Source of the DNA: Phocaeicola vulgatus
GTDB taxonomy: Bacteria; Bacteroidota; Bacteroidia; Bacteroidales; Tannerellaceae
DNA: 64,000 nt
Assembly: GCA_022009975.1 (NCBI GenBank)
Contig: CP091733.1
Coordinates: forward strand, 2,462,501 to 2,526,500
Direction: 5' to 3'
Part shown: piece by piece, positions 55,774 through 64,000 of the stretch
Layout: each line of letters starts with the position of its first letter
How positions within the stretch are numbered: position 1 is the first letter of the stretch
Notes under the pieces: model-generated
Told to the model about the DNA's origin: nothing
Databases searched by the model: none
The model's input: only the letters and a program-made list of their open reading frames with translations
Made by a program: the position numbers and the translations under genes

Positions 55774-57138
55774 TTACTTGTTGTCCGGTTGGTAGAGCAA
55801 TACCTTGTAACCAGCCTTCAGATGCACCTTGACGGTACGCATTTTCTTAGAGAAATACTGCGAGGTGCCTTGTATCAGTCCCTTCCCCAAATCAGCGGCA
55901 AGCTGTGCGCCCGCATCAGTGGAGAAGTTCATACTGCTGCCTGCGGAAGTACCCATTCCTGCGACAATCTCCTTGGCGGCACTGCGCTCCATCGAGCCGG
56001 GGATGAATATCCCAGCTTGTCCGTCCGTATCGTACACCGCCAACTCCACGGGGATGATGTTCCCGTGATATTCCAGCGAAGAAATGACAACGGCGAGCCG
56101 TTCGCCCTGTAGCTTTGTCGTTCCCACGACAAAGGCGTTGCGTGGAATCTCCCAGCCCGATACCAACATCGGCTCCAAGAGACGGAAACGTACGATTTGC
56201 CCGTCCGTAACCGTCTGGTTGTTATGCACACAGGCTGATATGGTGTTTCTCTCCGTCTGTGAGGCTGTCCCGATAGCAGTTTGAAATAGGAAATTTCTCT
56301 CCTTGACATATTCGGAGCGGAAAGTCGAGTCGCTCATCGGCTGCGCCAGAGCCGACACCACTTGCTCGCTCACGGGGGCAACGGGAAAGGCTACCGCCTT
56401 CCCGTTTCGGGTGGTTGCGACCGCTTTCCTTTCGGAAGCCGTCTCCCCATCCGAAACCAATGCCTTACTTGGCAACTGCTGTCCACCGCCCGACGGCATA
56501 TACTTTGCTGCCAGTTGATAGGACTTTTCAAGCAATGCCATCTGGTCGTTTACGGTTATGGCAGGCGACTGCTGTTCGCTGCTCATACGGTTTTCCAACT
56601 CTGCCAAACGGGCACGCAGTTCCTCCTTTTCAGGGTCTTCTCTCGGTGCTTCATAGAAACTGCCGAGCGTGCGGTTGATGTCCTGATAGGCGGATGCCGA
56701 AGCGTGAAAGCCATCTTGCGGAGCAGAATGTCGGGACGTGTATCCCTCACTCTCATTCGAGGGGTCAGACTCCCAAGCGGACGCTTCGCCCGCTCCCTGT
56801 GAAGTCTCTCCTCCTGTCATTTCCCCGAACATGGAACTAAGGCTTTGCATGGCACGACTCCGTTCCTGCTCCTTCTGTTCCATCATCTCCTTCTCGTAGG
56901 CTTTCTTCTTGTCACCAATCAGTTCGGCTGCCATCGGGTCGGGCACTTCCGTGTTGAAGCCCTTTGCCTGTTTCTCCTCTTCTTTCTCCGACGGAGCGAA
57001 AATGAGCCACATGGAGCCTGCAAAAAGCAGGAACATCAGGGGATAAATGATAAATTTCTTTCGCCTTTGTCTCTCTTCCTCCGTCAGCTCAGGCGAGGTG
57101 CTCGTATCGAAGGCTGTCTTTCTTTTGAATGGGAACAT
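55774..57138 (-). CDS. traM: Conjugative transposon TraM
   Basis: A 454-residue VirB10-like protein. A cytoplasmic N-terminus and one transmembrane helix (about 31-50) lead to a Pro/Glu/Gln-rich periplasmic linker (MEQKEQERSRAM, repeated Q/S), then a C-terminal beta domain (FRLLEPMLVSGWEIPRNAFVVGTTKLQGERL, YHGNIIPVELAVYDTDGQAGIFIPG). It bridges inner and outer membranes in the transfer apparatus. It overlaps traL by 50 bases. Confidence 0.9.
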   Translation of the reverse strand: MFPFKRKTAFDTSTSPELTEEERQRRKKFIIYPLMFLLFAGSMWLIFAPSEKEEEKQAKGFNTEVPDPMAAELIGDKKKAYEKEMMEQKEQERSRAMQSLSSMFGEMTGGETSQGAGEASAWESDPSNESEGYTSRHSAPQDGFHASASAYQDINRTLGSFYEAPREDPEKEELRARLAELENRMSSEQQSPAITVNDQMALLEKSYQLAAKYMPSGGGQQLPSKALVSDGETASERKAVATTRNGKAVAFPVAPVSEQVVSALAQPMSDSTFRSEYVKERNFLFQTAIGTASQTERNTISACVHNNQTVTDGQIVRFRLLEPMLVSGWEIPRNAFVVGTTKLQGERLAVVISSLEYHGNIIPVELAVYDTDGQAGIFIPGSMERSAAKEIVAGMGTSAGSSMNFSTDAGAQLAADLGKGLIQGTSQYFSKKMRTVKVHLKAGYKVLLYQPDNK

Positions 57139-57421
57139 AATCGTAATACTTTAATAGGTTGATACTGTCGTTGGGATAAAGCCGCCTTACTTCGGGGGCT
57201 TCAATATGCTCGATTGCCGGCAACGTTTGCTCTTCGGAGTCTCCATCGGAGAAGATGCGGTACAAACCGTTGAAGAAAACGTAGTTGGCAAGGAGGGCGA
57301 AGAAAAGAAGCATCGTCAGGACGACATACAGCCTCAGATGAGCGGGGATGCGTCCGCACAGGCGGCGGAGTCTTGCCTCCATTCCCTCCTGCATCATTTG
57401 GAACAGACTTTTCTTTTTCAT
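57089..57421 (-). CDS. traL: Conjugative transposon TraL (DUF3989)
   Basis: 110 residues with one transmembrane helix (about 30-52, LYVVLTMLLFFALLANYVFF) and a basic N-terminus, fitting the DUF3989/TraL family. The start overlaps the traK stop (57418-57421) and the end overlaps traM, so the three are co-translated. Confidence 0.88.
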   Translation of the reverse strand: MKKKSLFQMMQEGMEARLRRLCGRIPAHLRLYVVLTMLLFFALLANYVFFNGLYRIFSDGDSEEQTLPAIEHIEAPEVRRLYPNDSINLLKYYDYVPIQKKDSLRYEHLA

Positions 57422-58041
57422 CGCTTACGGGTACTGATGTCCTTGTTCTCGACAATCTCGAACCCTTCGATATTGAAGCCATTCGGATTGTCATCGCTGC
57501 GGCTCGTATTGAGCAGGCGACATACGGTCACGAGACTGCGCTCGGTCACATTGGTGGCACGGATAATCATCTGCCGGGCATGCGTCCGTACCGCATAGGG
57601 ATAGCGGTCGAAGTCACAGAGTACGCTGTCCACCTGTACGACCTGATTGATATTTCCCGCCACGATACGGTTGTAGTACCCTTTCTCTGAGAAATCCCGA
57701 TAGTAGTTGTAGGCACTCTTGTCCGCCAAGAGCAGCGCACGGGAGATATTCCCCTCGATGGCACTCTTATCGGGCGAAAGGGTGAAGAACAACTCGTGGA
57801 AGCGGCGCACATGCTCCTTGGCTTCCGCGGGTCTGTTCTGCGACAGATCCTGCGACAGGGCGAGCATCAGCGACTTTCCCCCATCCAGCACATAGATTTT
57901 CTGCCTTTGGGCTTCGGCAAAGGAGTAGGCACTCCATACCGAATAGCCAGCAAGGAGAACGCACAGGCAGACGACGACCAAGGTAAAGAGGCGTATCTGC
58001 CTGAAACTTGTTTCGATATTCTTTAATGACTTAAATTCCAT
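57418..58041 (-). CDS. traK: Conjugative transposon TraK
   Basis: A 207-residue VirB8-like inner-membrane protein. MEFKSLKNIETSFRQIR, a helix at about 18-40, then a periplasmic domain with IYVLDGGKSLMLALSQDLSQNRPAEAKEHVRRFHELFF, a TraK hallmark. It follows the last traJ codons by six bases. Confidence 0.9.
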   Translation of the reverse strand: MEFKSLKNIETSFRQIRLFTLVVVCLCVLLAGYSVWSAYSFAEAQRQKIYVLDGGKSLMLALSQDLSQNRPAEAKEHVRRFHELFFTLSPDKSAIEGNISRALLLADKSAYNYYRDFSEKGYYNRIVAGNINQVVQVDSVLCDFDRYPYAVRTHARQMIIRATNVTERSLVTVCRLLNTSRSDDNPNGFNIEGFEIVENKDISTRKR

Positions 58042-58047
58042 AGCTTT

Positions 58048-58348
58048 TTAATTTTGTTCGGATGATTCCGGTGATTTATTTCCTCCCCGATGGAACAATC
58101 TTCCGGCAACGTCTTTGGCTTTGCTCCCCGCATAGCTCATTGCGTTTCGTGCGTGTCCTCCGGCAAAACCGCCAACGGCTCCACCTACGGCACCTGCGAT
58201 ACCGGCACCCTTTCCTGCCGCATAGTTCACGTTCTTGCCGAAGTTACCCGCTCCACCTGCCTGTATCACCCAGCCTGCAACCGTGGGAATGGTGAAGTAG
58301 CCGATGATACCGATAACCATGAGTAGGCTAAGCACCCAACGCCTTGCC
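58048..58348 (-). pseudogene. traJ: traJ 3' exon/fragment
   Basis: The last about 100 residues of TraJ, a VirB6-like membrane protein: LSLLMVIGIIGYFTIPTVAGWVIQAGGAGNFGKNVNY, then a Gly/Ala-rich tail (GKGAGIAGAVGGAVGGFAGG). The rest of traJ lies beyond the group II intron (60805-60955) and beyond IS copy 2 (62562-63244). Confidence 0.85.
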
Positions 58349-60804
58349 ATATTTCTATGGTAGGTTTTCAAATACTCGCCCCCGAACCGGACTTACACGT
58401 CTCCGCGTATCCGGCTCTCCATTAAAGAGTCAATCTATACTGCCCGAATGAACCTTAAGGTGGCAACTTCGACACAGAGCTATGGTTTTCCTACGCCTTG
58501 CAATCATTAGCTTGTCGGCATATCCTTTGCCGTCCAACGCTTTTAATTTGCGAACGTGGTGCATATCCAATTTCTCTGTCGCTCCGCATATTTCACACTT
58601 TTCAGCTTTGAGCCTATCAATGAGGCTTGTACTGTTGGCGTGATAAACTACGGTAGCATTGTCGAGATTATCACCCGTTTCGGGTTTTCTCCTTGCGAAA
58701 CTTTCGTTGTAAAAGGTTTGTTGCTTCTCTCTTCCCTTGCTATCCTTATATTGCACAGTGAATAATCCGTCTTTTTTGTACTTGCTGGCAATCTTAGTAA
58801 CCTTACTTTTGTATTTGCCTGCGAACGTTTTATACATACTGTACTCCATAATGTACTTGTAGGAGTTGAGTAGAGAACTGTTGTTTGCAATCGCATAGTA
58901 GTTATGAAATCCTCTAATCGTGTAGTTGTACTTTTGGAGGATTTCCAAATCATCGTTACAGATACTTTTTCTATGCTCCCTCGGTTTCCATTGCTCTTTT
59001 CCGTTGTGGGTCTTTATCTCCAACACTCCGAAATCGAGTAATTTCTTCTTAATGGTTTCCATAGAAATTCTCAATAGAACTTTCTTGTTATATACCCTTG
59101 ACAACCTGCCCATATTATCTCGTTTGGCAAGATTGGAACGGTTTACCAAGACCTCATATCCGAGGAATTTTGCGGCTTTTTGACTGTGGGTAATCAGAGT
59201 TTTATCGTCGGATAGTTCGAGTTTCAATTCGGATTCAAGAAAATTCTTAATATCCTCTTTGATTCTTTGGCTATCTTCCTTACTACCAATTACACCAATC
59301 AGAAAATCATCGGCATATCTCACATATTTGAGCCTTTTATAGCCGTTGTCCATTTCGTCAAAACTGGGTATCTGCAATCTTGTTCTGTCAATACCTTTGA
59401 GTTGTTCTACTACTTTTTTGCGTTCGCTCTCATCTTTTACTGTTTTAAGTTTCTGCATAGCCACTTTCTTCTGAAAATCAAGACTTCTTCGTCCCTCGAA
59501 AGGTTTGCGAGTCGTTGTGGCTCCCACATCAAATCTCTTGATGTATTCCATCACGAACTTATCGAGTCGGTCTAAATAGATATTAGCCAAAATGGGGCTA
59601 ACGATTCCGCCTTGCGGAGTGCCGCTGAAAGTGTTGTGGAAGGTCCAATCTTCGAGATAACCTGCTTTTAGAAATTTCCTTATCAGTCTGAGAAAACGCT
59701 CATCTGAGATACGTTCTGCGAGTATGCCAATCAATATTTCGTGATTGATGTTGTCGAAGAAACCTTTAATATCTCCCTCAATGAACCATTTTGTTCCCGT
59801 GAAAGTCTTTTGAATCTTATTGAGTGCGGTATGGCAACTCCGTTTGGGTCTGAAGCCGTGTGAGCAGTCTTGAAATTGCCCCTCATAAATGGCTTCGAGA
59901 ATCATTCGTGTTACCTCTTGTACTAACTTGTCATCAAAAGACGGAATTCCCAGCGGTCGCATTTTCCCGCTTTTCTTTGGGATATACACCCGCCTTGCAG
60001 GTTTTGGTTGATATGTCTCCTTTCGGAGCAAGTCAATCAAATCAGCAATCCGAGTTAAACTCATACCGTCTATTGTTTTCCCGTCAGAGCCTTTTGTCAT
60101 ATTGCCCTCCTTTGCATAAAGGCGTTGGTAGGCAGCATAATACATCTCCTCGTTGAACAAGATTCGATACAGTCGCTCGAATTTGTAATTTACTTGCGGA
60201 CTATGCTTTGATAGACCGTTTAATACTCTTTCTGAATTTCTCATAATGTCTCGCACATTTTTCTTAAATTGTATTAAACCTTTAACTGCTTCCCTTCGCC
60301 ACGTACAAGGCTTTCCCTTGCTCAAACTACTACGGAAGCTCCGTTACCATGTCGGATATTCAGAGGCTAAACCTCATAGCCTTGCGGCATTCCGAGTTAG
60401 GTAATCCCCGTTTAGCTGTGTAGTAACAGCAGCGTGATAGATTGTCGGATATGGTTTCCACCTTTTACCATTGCCAATGGTTGCGTTACGATAATTTCCA
60501 GCTTCTGCTATTCATCTTCTATATCAGAAGTACCGTAATATGACGAGTTTAGCTATCTTACGTCAAAGTCTCTACATCGACCACTTAGGTTGCCATTTAA
60601 TCAATCAGGATTTTATCCTCGTATCTATCTTTCATCTCATCATTCAGTCGCAAAGTTGATAGCTCTCTGACTTATGACTTTCCCAACATGCTACACTCCC
60701 TGCCGTCTTTCGTTGAGCAGATAAGTCGGGTGATGATAGGTTTTGGAAAACTTACCTAATGCCTTGCAATCAGCATATTTACTACACAGCCTCTACGGGC
60801 GCAC
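58349..60804 (-). mobile_element. Group II intron inserted in traJ
   Basis: About 2.46 kb on the minus strand. The 5' end starts GTGCG (60804 downward), the usual group II start. Domain V is the 34-base helix at 58384-58417 (GAGCCGGAT...GTCCGGTTC) and domain VI follows, ending in AT at 58349. The intron encodes a full reverse transcriptase. The 3' boundary is set by the AY rule and is uncertain by some bases, because joining there does not restore the traJ frame. Confidence 0.85.
58430..60325 (-). CDS. Group II intron reverse transcriptase/maturase with HNH endonuclease
   Basis: A 631-residue multifunctional intron protein. The RT core has RPLGIPSFDDKLVQEVTRMIL, SHGFRPKRSCHTAL, GTPQGGIVSPILANI and catalytic VRYADDFLIG. 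A maturase (domain X) follows. The C-terminal HNH zinc endonuclease has CEICGATEKLDMHHVRKLKALDGKG and CRSCHLKVHSG. It reads intact, so the intron is probably mobile and spliceable. It drives retrohoming of the intron RNA. Confidence 0.92.
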   Translation of the reverse strand: MSKGKPCTWRREAVKGLIQFKKNVRDIMRNSERVLNGLSKHSPQVNYKFERLYRILFNEEMYYAAYQRLYAKEGNMTKGSDGKTIDGMSLTRIADLIDLLRKETYQPKPARRVYIPKKSGKMRPLGIPSFDDKLVQEVTRMILEAIYEGQFQDCSHGFRPKRSCHTALNKIQKTFTGTKWFIEGDIKGFFDNINHEILIGILAERISDERFLRLIRKFLKAGYLEDWTFHNTFSGTPQGGIVSPILANIYLDRLDKFVMEYIKRFDVGATTTRKPFEGRRSLDFQKKVAMQKLKTVKDESERKKVVEQLKGIDRTRLQIPSFDEMDNGYKRLKYVRYADDFLIGVIGSKEDSQRIKEDIKNFLESELKLELSDDKTLITHSQKAAKFLGYEVLVNRSNLAKRDNMGRLSRVYNKKVLLRISMETIKKKLLDFGVLEIKTHNGKEQWKPREHRKSICNDDLEILQKYNYTIRGFHNYYAIANNSSLLNSYKYIMEYSMYKTFAGKYKSKVTKIASKYKKDGLFTVQYKDSKGREKQQTFYNESFARRKPETGDNLDNATVVYHANSTSLIDRLKAEKCEICGATEKLDMHHVRKLKALDGKGYADKLMIARRRKTIALCRSCHLKVHSGSID

Positions 60805-60955
60805 AGACGAGATACACGCCGTTCGAGGCATCTATCGTATAGGTAGGGTCGTTCTGCAACTGCGTGATGTCATGTTTGAGCATCAGCTCCTGAATCTTTG
60901 CCAGCATCGAACTGAACAAGTCCGCCACGGGCAACCACAGGTAGATGGAGATATA
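60805..60955 (-). pseudogene. traJ: traJ middle fragment
   Basis: Fifty codons of TraJ between the two insertions: ISIYLWLPVADLFSSMLAKIQELMLKHDITQLQNDPTYTIDASNGVYLV, the conserved segment before the terminal membrane helix. The left edge is the intron 5' splice site and the right edge is the IS target duplication (60948-60955). Confidence 0.85.
60948..60955. repeat. 8-bp target-site duplication, left
   Basis: GAGATATA immediately before the IS; identical to 62562-62569. Eight-base duplications are typical of ISL3-type elements and prove transposition into traJ. Confidence 0.85.
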
Positions 60956-62561
60956 GGCACAGTTGCATAAGTCCGTGGCAATATAATCATGTTATCCAAA
61001 GATCATAGACGCTCTGAACATAAAGAATGGTAAATCCTGCACACCGCGGAGTTGTGCTCTAAATCCTTTCAGCTTAGAGTTAAGAGATTCAGCATGAGCA
61101 TTGGTTGACCTGTTTATGAAGTAGTTTAGTACTTCGTCTTCCTTGTACTTGATGGCATCCCTTGCAGCCTTTACTTCACGCAACGTACAAGCTGATACCT
61201 TCTGATACCACTCATGCAGTTTAACCTTAGCTGTAACCCGGTCGATAGACTTGTTGCTAAACACGCTTCTTAGGCTGCAAATCAAAGTATATGCTTCCTT
61301 TATCTTTTGGGAACATCTTGAAGAGTATTTTTTTGCACGTGCTTTTCTGCCTGTCAGTCCATTTCTCACCACTCACACTCAGCAGATACTTGCTTCTTGT
61401 CAGCAGTTCTATGACAGTTTCGCCATTGGCAAGCATGGTTGGCCTGAAGCGTTTGTTCAACCTCTGTGGCTTACGTCCCCGCTTCTTACCTTTGTATTTC
61501 TTTTGGATGTTTCTTACGGTAGTATTTACGGTTCTTTACCAGCTGTTCAAGTTTCTTTTTTTAAACCTGACTTTCTCTTTGTTTTTGTGCTTTCTGTGCT
61601 TCTCGTTTAGCTTTTGAGACGGAGTTCCTCCACAGCTTCGATACAACGCTTGATGATATGGAAGCAGTCGATGACTATGGCTGCATTAGGAAAGGCTTCC
61701 GTGACGACAGCAAACATACTGTCAGAGAAGTCCATGGTAACTTCTTCGACCTGCTCTCGCTGTTCCTGCGGTATCTGCATAAGAACATTGATAATATCTG
61801 AGGTCTTAGTGCCTTTTACAGCTGCTATTAAGGTGTGACGTTTACCATGCCCTTCTTTGTTGGTCAAGAATGTCATCAGATCCTTGTGAAGCATGGTCTC
61901 GTCAATGCCCAGCCGTTTGCCTATGTTCTCAGGATGCAGCACCCAGTCCTCTGCATGACTGGCTTGTTCCCAATTACGGAAACCACTCAGATGATCCTTG
62001 TAAGCACGCTCCAGGTTATTGCCATCTACCTTAAAGTATAGCCCCAGCGAGCGGCCGTTATCGGGTAGGTATCCAAATATTTTTTTAAGACATCAGCAAA
62101 CTCTTTAGAGTAGCTGGTGTTATCAGCAAGCAACGAATACCTGTCAAGGATTACGTTTCTGCCTTCTGCCGTTAACCATCTGCGACGTCTGACATGAAGA
62201 ACGACCTTGTGATCACGGATAGGAAAGTCGTTAACCTGACGGCTTTCCGTAAAAACCATTGGGCTTAAGGTCGTGCCACTCTTCTTCTCGTGAATCTTTT
62301 TTTCGTCAAGATAGATGTGAAGAAGGATACGCTCATCACCCGTCTCTTCAATAATGCCTGTGTGATCTTCGTTAACGGCTGTAACGTCGAAGAACTCAAG
62401 TATGCCTTTGGGAAGAAGGTAACTTGCCAGAATCTTATAGTCAAATGTTGATTGTTTACTCATGGCTACAAAGTTAAGACATCGCATGAACATTTAAACA
62501 TTAAACAAGAAAAAATATACCTATACTACAAATTTAAGCCACGGATATTTGCAACTGGGCC
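60956..62561 (-). mobile_element. ISAon1/ISL3-like insertion sequence, copy 2
   Basis: A 1606-bp element almost identical to copy 1 but in opposite orientation. Ends are GGCACAGTTGCATAAGTCC (left) and, reversed, GGCCCAGTTGCAAATATCC (right). It is flanked by the 8-bp duplication GAGATATA. Small homopolymer insertions relative to copy 1 account for its extra length. Confidence 0.88.
60992..62463 (-). pseudogene. Transposase of IS copy 2 (multiple frameshifts)
   Basis: Same protein as in copy 1 from MSKQSTFDYKILASYLLPKG to FRASMIFG, with CAG (Gln) where copy 1 has TAG. The frame is broken at several short A/T runs (for example near 62300 and 62270) and around 61320-61600. It carries the same D, D and E residues. 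Inactive as read; the density of indels may be a polishing artefact in a repeat. Confidence 0.75.
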
Positions 62562-62569
62562 GAGATATA
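62562..62569. repeat. 8-bp target-site duplication, right
   Basis: GAGATATA, matching 60948-60955 on the other side of IS copy 2. Confidence 0.85.
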
Positions 62570-63244
62570 CCTTGTGAACCATTGCGTGAGGGTGCTCTGA
62601 AAACCGTCCCATACGGAGATGGCAAAGGCTATCGGTCCCAAGATGGAGAGTACAATCAGAAAGAATGTCCGAAGCGTGTCGATGAGCAAGGCGGCAGCAG
62701 CAAAAAGCAGTTCCAAGAGTTCCCGCACCATATTGCGAAGCGATTTCTTGAGGTTGTACATACTGCGTTCCACATACATTCCCGCCATCGTCGCCATATC
62801 CGAGGGAGCAATACCGAGTTCATCCAGTTTCTTGTCGAACTCCTCATTGCTGACCAGATAGGCTGTTTCGGGATTCTTCACCATCGCCTCGTACTCCAGC
62901 TTGTCCCGCAACTTGCGGTATTCGTCCATACTGAAGGTCTGCTTTTCGAGCATCTTGTGCGTCCCTTGCACAACGGGACTGAGTACCCCGTTGATAGTCT
63001 CCAGCACCATCGGAAAGAAGAGAATGCAAAGACCGAGCGCAAAGGGACGGAGCAACGGATAGACGTCAATGGGTTCGGCACGAGCCAAGGTCTGCCACAC
63101 CCGAAGTGCCACATAAAAGAGCGCGCCCAAGCCCGCAATGCCTTTGGCGACACCTATCATGTCGCCGCACATCGGCATCATCTCCGTGTAAAGGGTACGG
63201 AGGACTTGGTGCAGGTTGTCAAATTCCGCTCCCATACCTACCAA
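62562..63244 (-). pseudogene. traJ: traJ 5' fragment
   Basis: The first about 227 residues of TraJ, a multi-helix VirB6-like inner-membrane channel protein: FDNLHQVLRTLYTEMMPMCGDMIGVAKGIAGLGALFYVALRVWQ, ARAEPIDVYPLLRPFALGLCILFFP, SPVVQGTHKMLE and LGPIAFAISVWDGFQ. The frame enters the IS and stops after QLQISVA. The start at 63244 overlaps the traI stop. Loss of TraJ should abolish mating-pair formation unless supplied in trans. Confidence 0.88.
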
Positions 63245-63867
63245 TACCTTTCGTTGTCCGTTCCATAGAGCGAAAGCACCCGGTCAGTGTCCTGCTGCTT
63301 CTTGGCTCTGAGGTAGCTCACGGAGATGTTCTTGTTCGTGTAGTAACGCACGAGGTTGCGGTAGTCCCGCACCTCCTTGTAGCAGCGATCCACCACGTCC
63401 ATACGTTCCTTGTCGGTCATCTTCAGCGTGGTGATGTTCACCACTTGCTTCAGCTCCTTGAGCAGGTTGTTGCTCTCTCCGAGCAGTTTGGTATAGCCGT
63501 TGGCAATGGCGACCAGCTCCTCCGGTCGGAAGTTCGGGTCGGAGAGCATCTTCTTGTAGTTGTTCACATAGATGTCGGAGATTTCCCCGACCATCAGGAT
63601 GGTCTCCTTCACCCGTTGGGCATCCCGCACGAGGTCGTTCACCTTTTTCAGGGCATCGTAGTACTTCTTGCTCTCATTGTAGAGCTTCTCGACCTCCTTG
63701 AAGTTGTCAAGCGTGTTCTTGACCGTCTTGGAGGTCTGCACGATTTCCTTGGTCGTGTTGATGATACTCTGTGCAAGGTTGGTGGGGTCTGTGACCACCC
63801 ATTGGGCGTGTGCGCTGCCTGCCAAGAGGCAACCGCACGCCATAAGCATTAAAATTTTCTTTCTCAT
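63238..63867 (-). CDS. traI: Conjugative transposon TraI (DUF4141)
   Basis: 209 residues. A signal peptide (MRKKILMLMACGCLLAGSAHAQ) is followed by a helical VirB5-like DUF4141 domain: WVVTDPTNLAQSIINTTKEIVQTSKTVKNTLDNFKEVEKLY and YKKMLSDPNFRPEELVAIANGYTKLL. A periplasmic component of the transfer pilus. It overlaps traJ by seven bases. Confidence 0.9.
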   Translation of the reverse strand: MRKKILMLMACGCLLAGSAHAQWVVTDPTNLAQSIINTTKEIVQTSKTVKNTLDNFKEVEKLYNESKKYYDALKKVNDLVRDAQRVKETILMVGEISDIYVNNYKKMLSDPNFRPEELVAIANGYTKLLGESNNLLKELKQVVNITTLKMTDKERMDVVDRCYKEVRDYRNLVRYYTNKNISVSYLRAKKQQDTDRVLSLYGTDNERYW

Positions 63868-63899
63868 TTTACGTTGGATTTTAGTGTGATTATTCCTTA

Positions 63900-64000
63900 C
63901 TATGCTTCTTCGGCGAGCAGCCTGACGGCAAGCTCCATATTGCCGCCGAGTTGCTTGGCACGGGCGAGTACGCGCATCTTCTCAGTCTCCTCCGTCGTGT
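63900..64000 (-). CDS. C-terminus of an upstream transfer gene (partial)
   Basis: The last 33 codons of a gene entering from the right (TTEETEKMRVLARAKQLGGNMELAVRLLAEEA, TAG at 63900-63902). By position this should be the TraG ATPase or a neighbouring small tra protein. The fragment carries no diagnostic motif, so the identity stays open. It precedes traI in the same operon. Confidence 0.5.
   Translation of the reverse strand, partial: TTEETEKMRVLARAKQLGGNMELAVRLLAEEA

Noticed and set aside
1..64000. CRISPR arrays, rRNA and tRNA genes
   Set aside because: No regularly spaced direct repeats, no rRNA sequence and no tRNA-like cloverleaf noticed in the gene-free stretches.

Overview
The window looks like a Bacteroidales chromosome, most likely a Bacteroides/Phocaeicola-like gut commensal. 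The evidence is the gene content (ATP-type pckA, DUF1080 and DUF3822 proteins, a TonB-type outer-membrane barrel, RteC/CTnDOT-style tra genes), moderate-to-low GC, and repeated TAnnTTTG promoter boxes upstream of genes. The species is not resolved.

About 1-24.6 kb is core chromosome. It holds tyrA, a three-domain SGNH/alpha-beta/SGNH hydrolase, a Kef-type antiporter, gltS, sufE, an M28 peptidase, a C26-M19 fusion, gyrB, a glycine-zipper lipoprotein, sufS, GDPD, GH16, a HAD phosphatase, a coiled-coil lipoprotein, rsmI, a RecD-like helicase, DUF3822, rsmD and cls. About 24.6-27.2 kb is a small foreign island with a DUF7010 membrane protein, a lipoprotein, hairpin-rich spacer DNA and an IS21-type end that truncates a DUF6577-like gene. 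It is bracketed by a duplicated fragment of the cls 5' end. About 27.3-43.5 kb is core again: an outer-membrane barrel, an AGCS symporter, an HhH protein, topA, pckA, a SIS isomerase plus PfkB kinase pair, a phosphatase-like lipoprotein without its catalytic Cys, a DEAD-box helicase, a DnaA-box-like cluster and DUF1080.

From about 43.9 kb the window becomes mobile DNA. An ISAon1/ISL3-like insertion sequence is followed by one end of a CTnDOT-type conjugative transposon. A rightward accessory cluster (pcfK, ardA, pcfJ and small genes) converges on a leftward transfer operon (traI-J-K-L-M-N-O-P-Q, lysozyme, HU), with a DUF438/hemerythrin/PAS plus cupin cargo pair between them. traJ is broken twice, by a group II intron carrying its reverse transcriptase and by a second IS copy with an 8-bp target duplication, so transfer by this copy is probably lost.

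Two window-wide patterns matter to any reader. First, at least 15 otherwise conserved genes, including the essential gyrB and sufS, are broken by one- or two-base indels, mostly at short homopolymers. This points to an error-prone assembly rather than mass pseudogenisation. Second, an interspersed repeat of about 165 bp (terminator hairpin plus a MITE-like unit with inverted ends) occurs three times, each time at or next to a gene 3' end.
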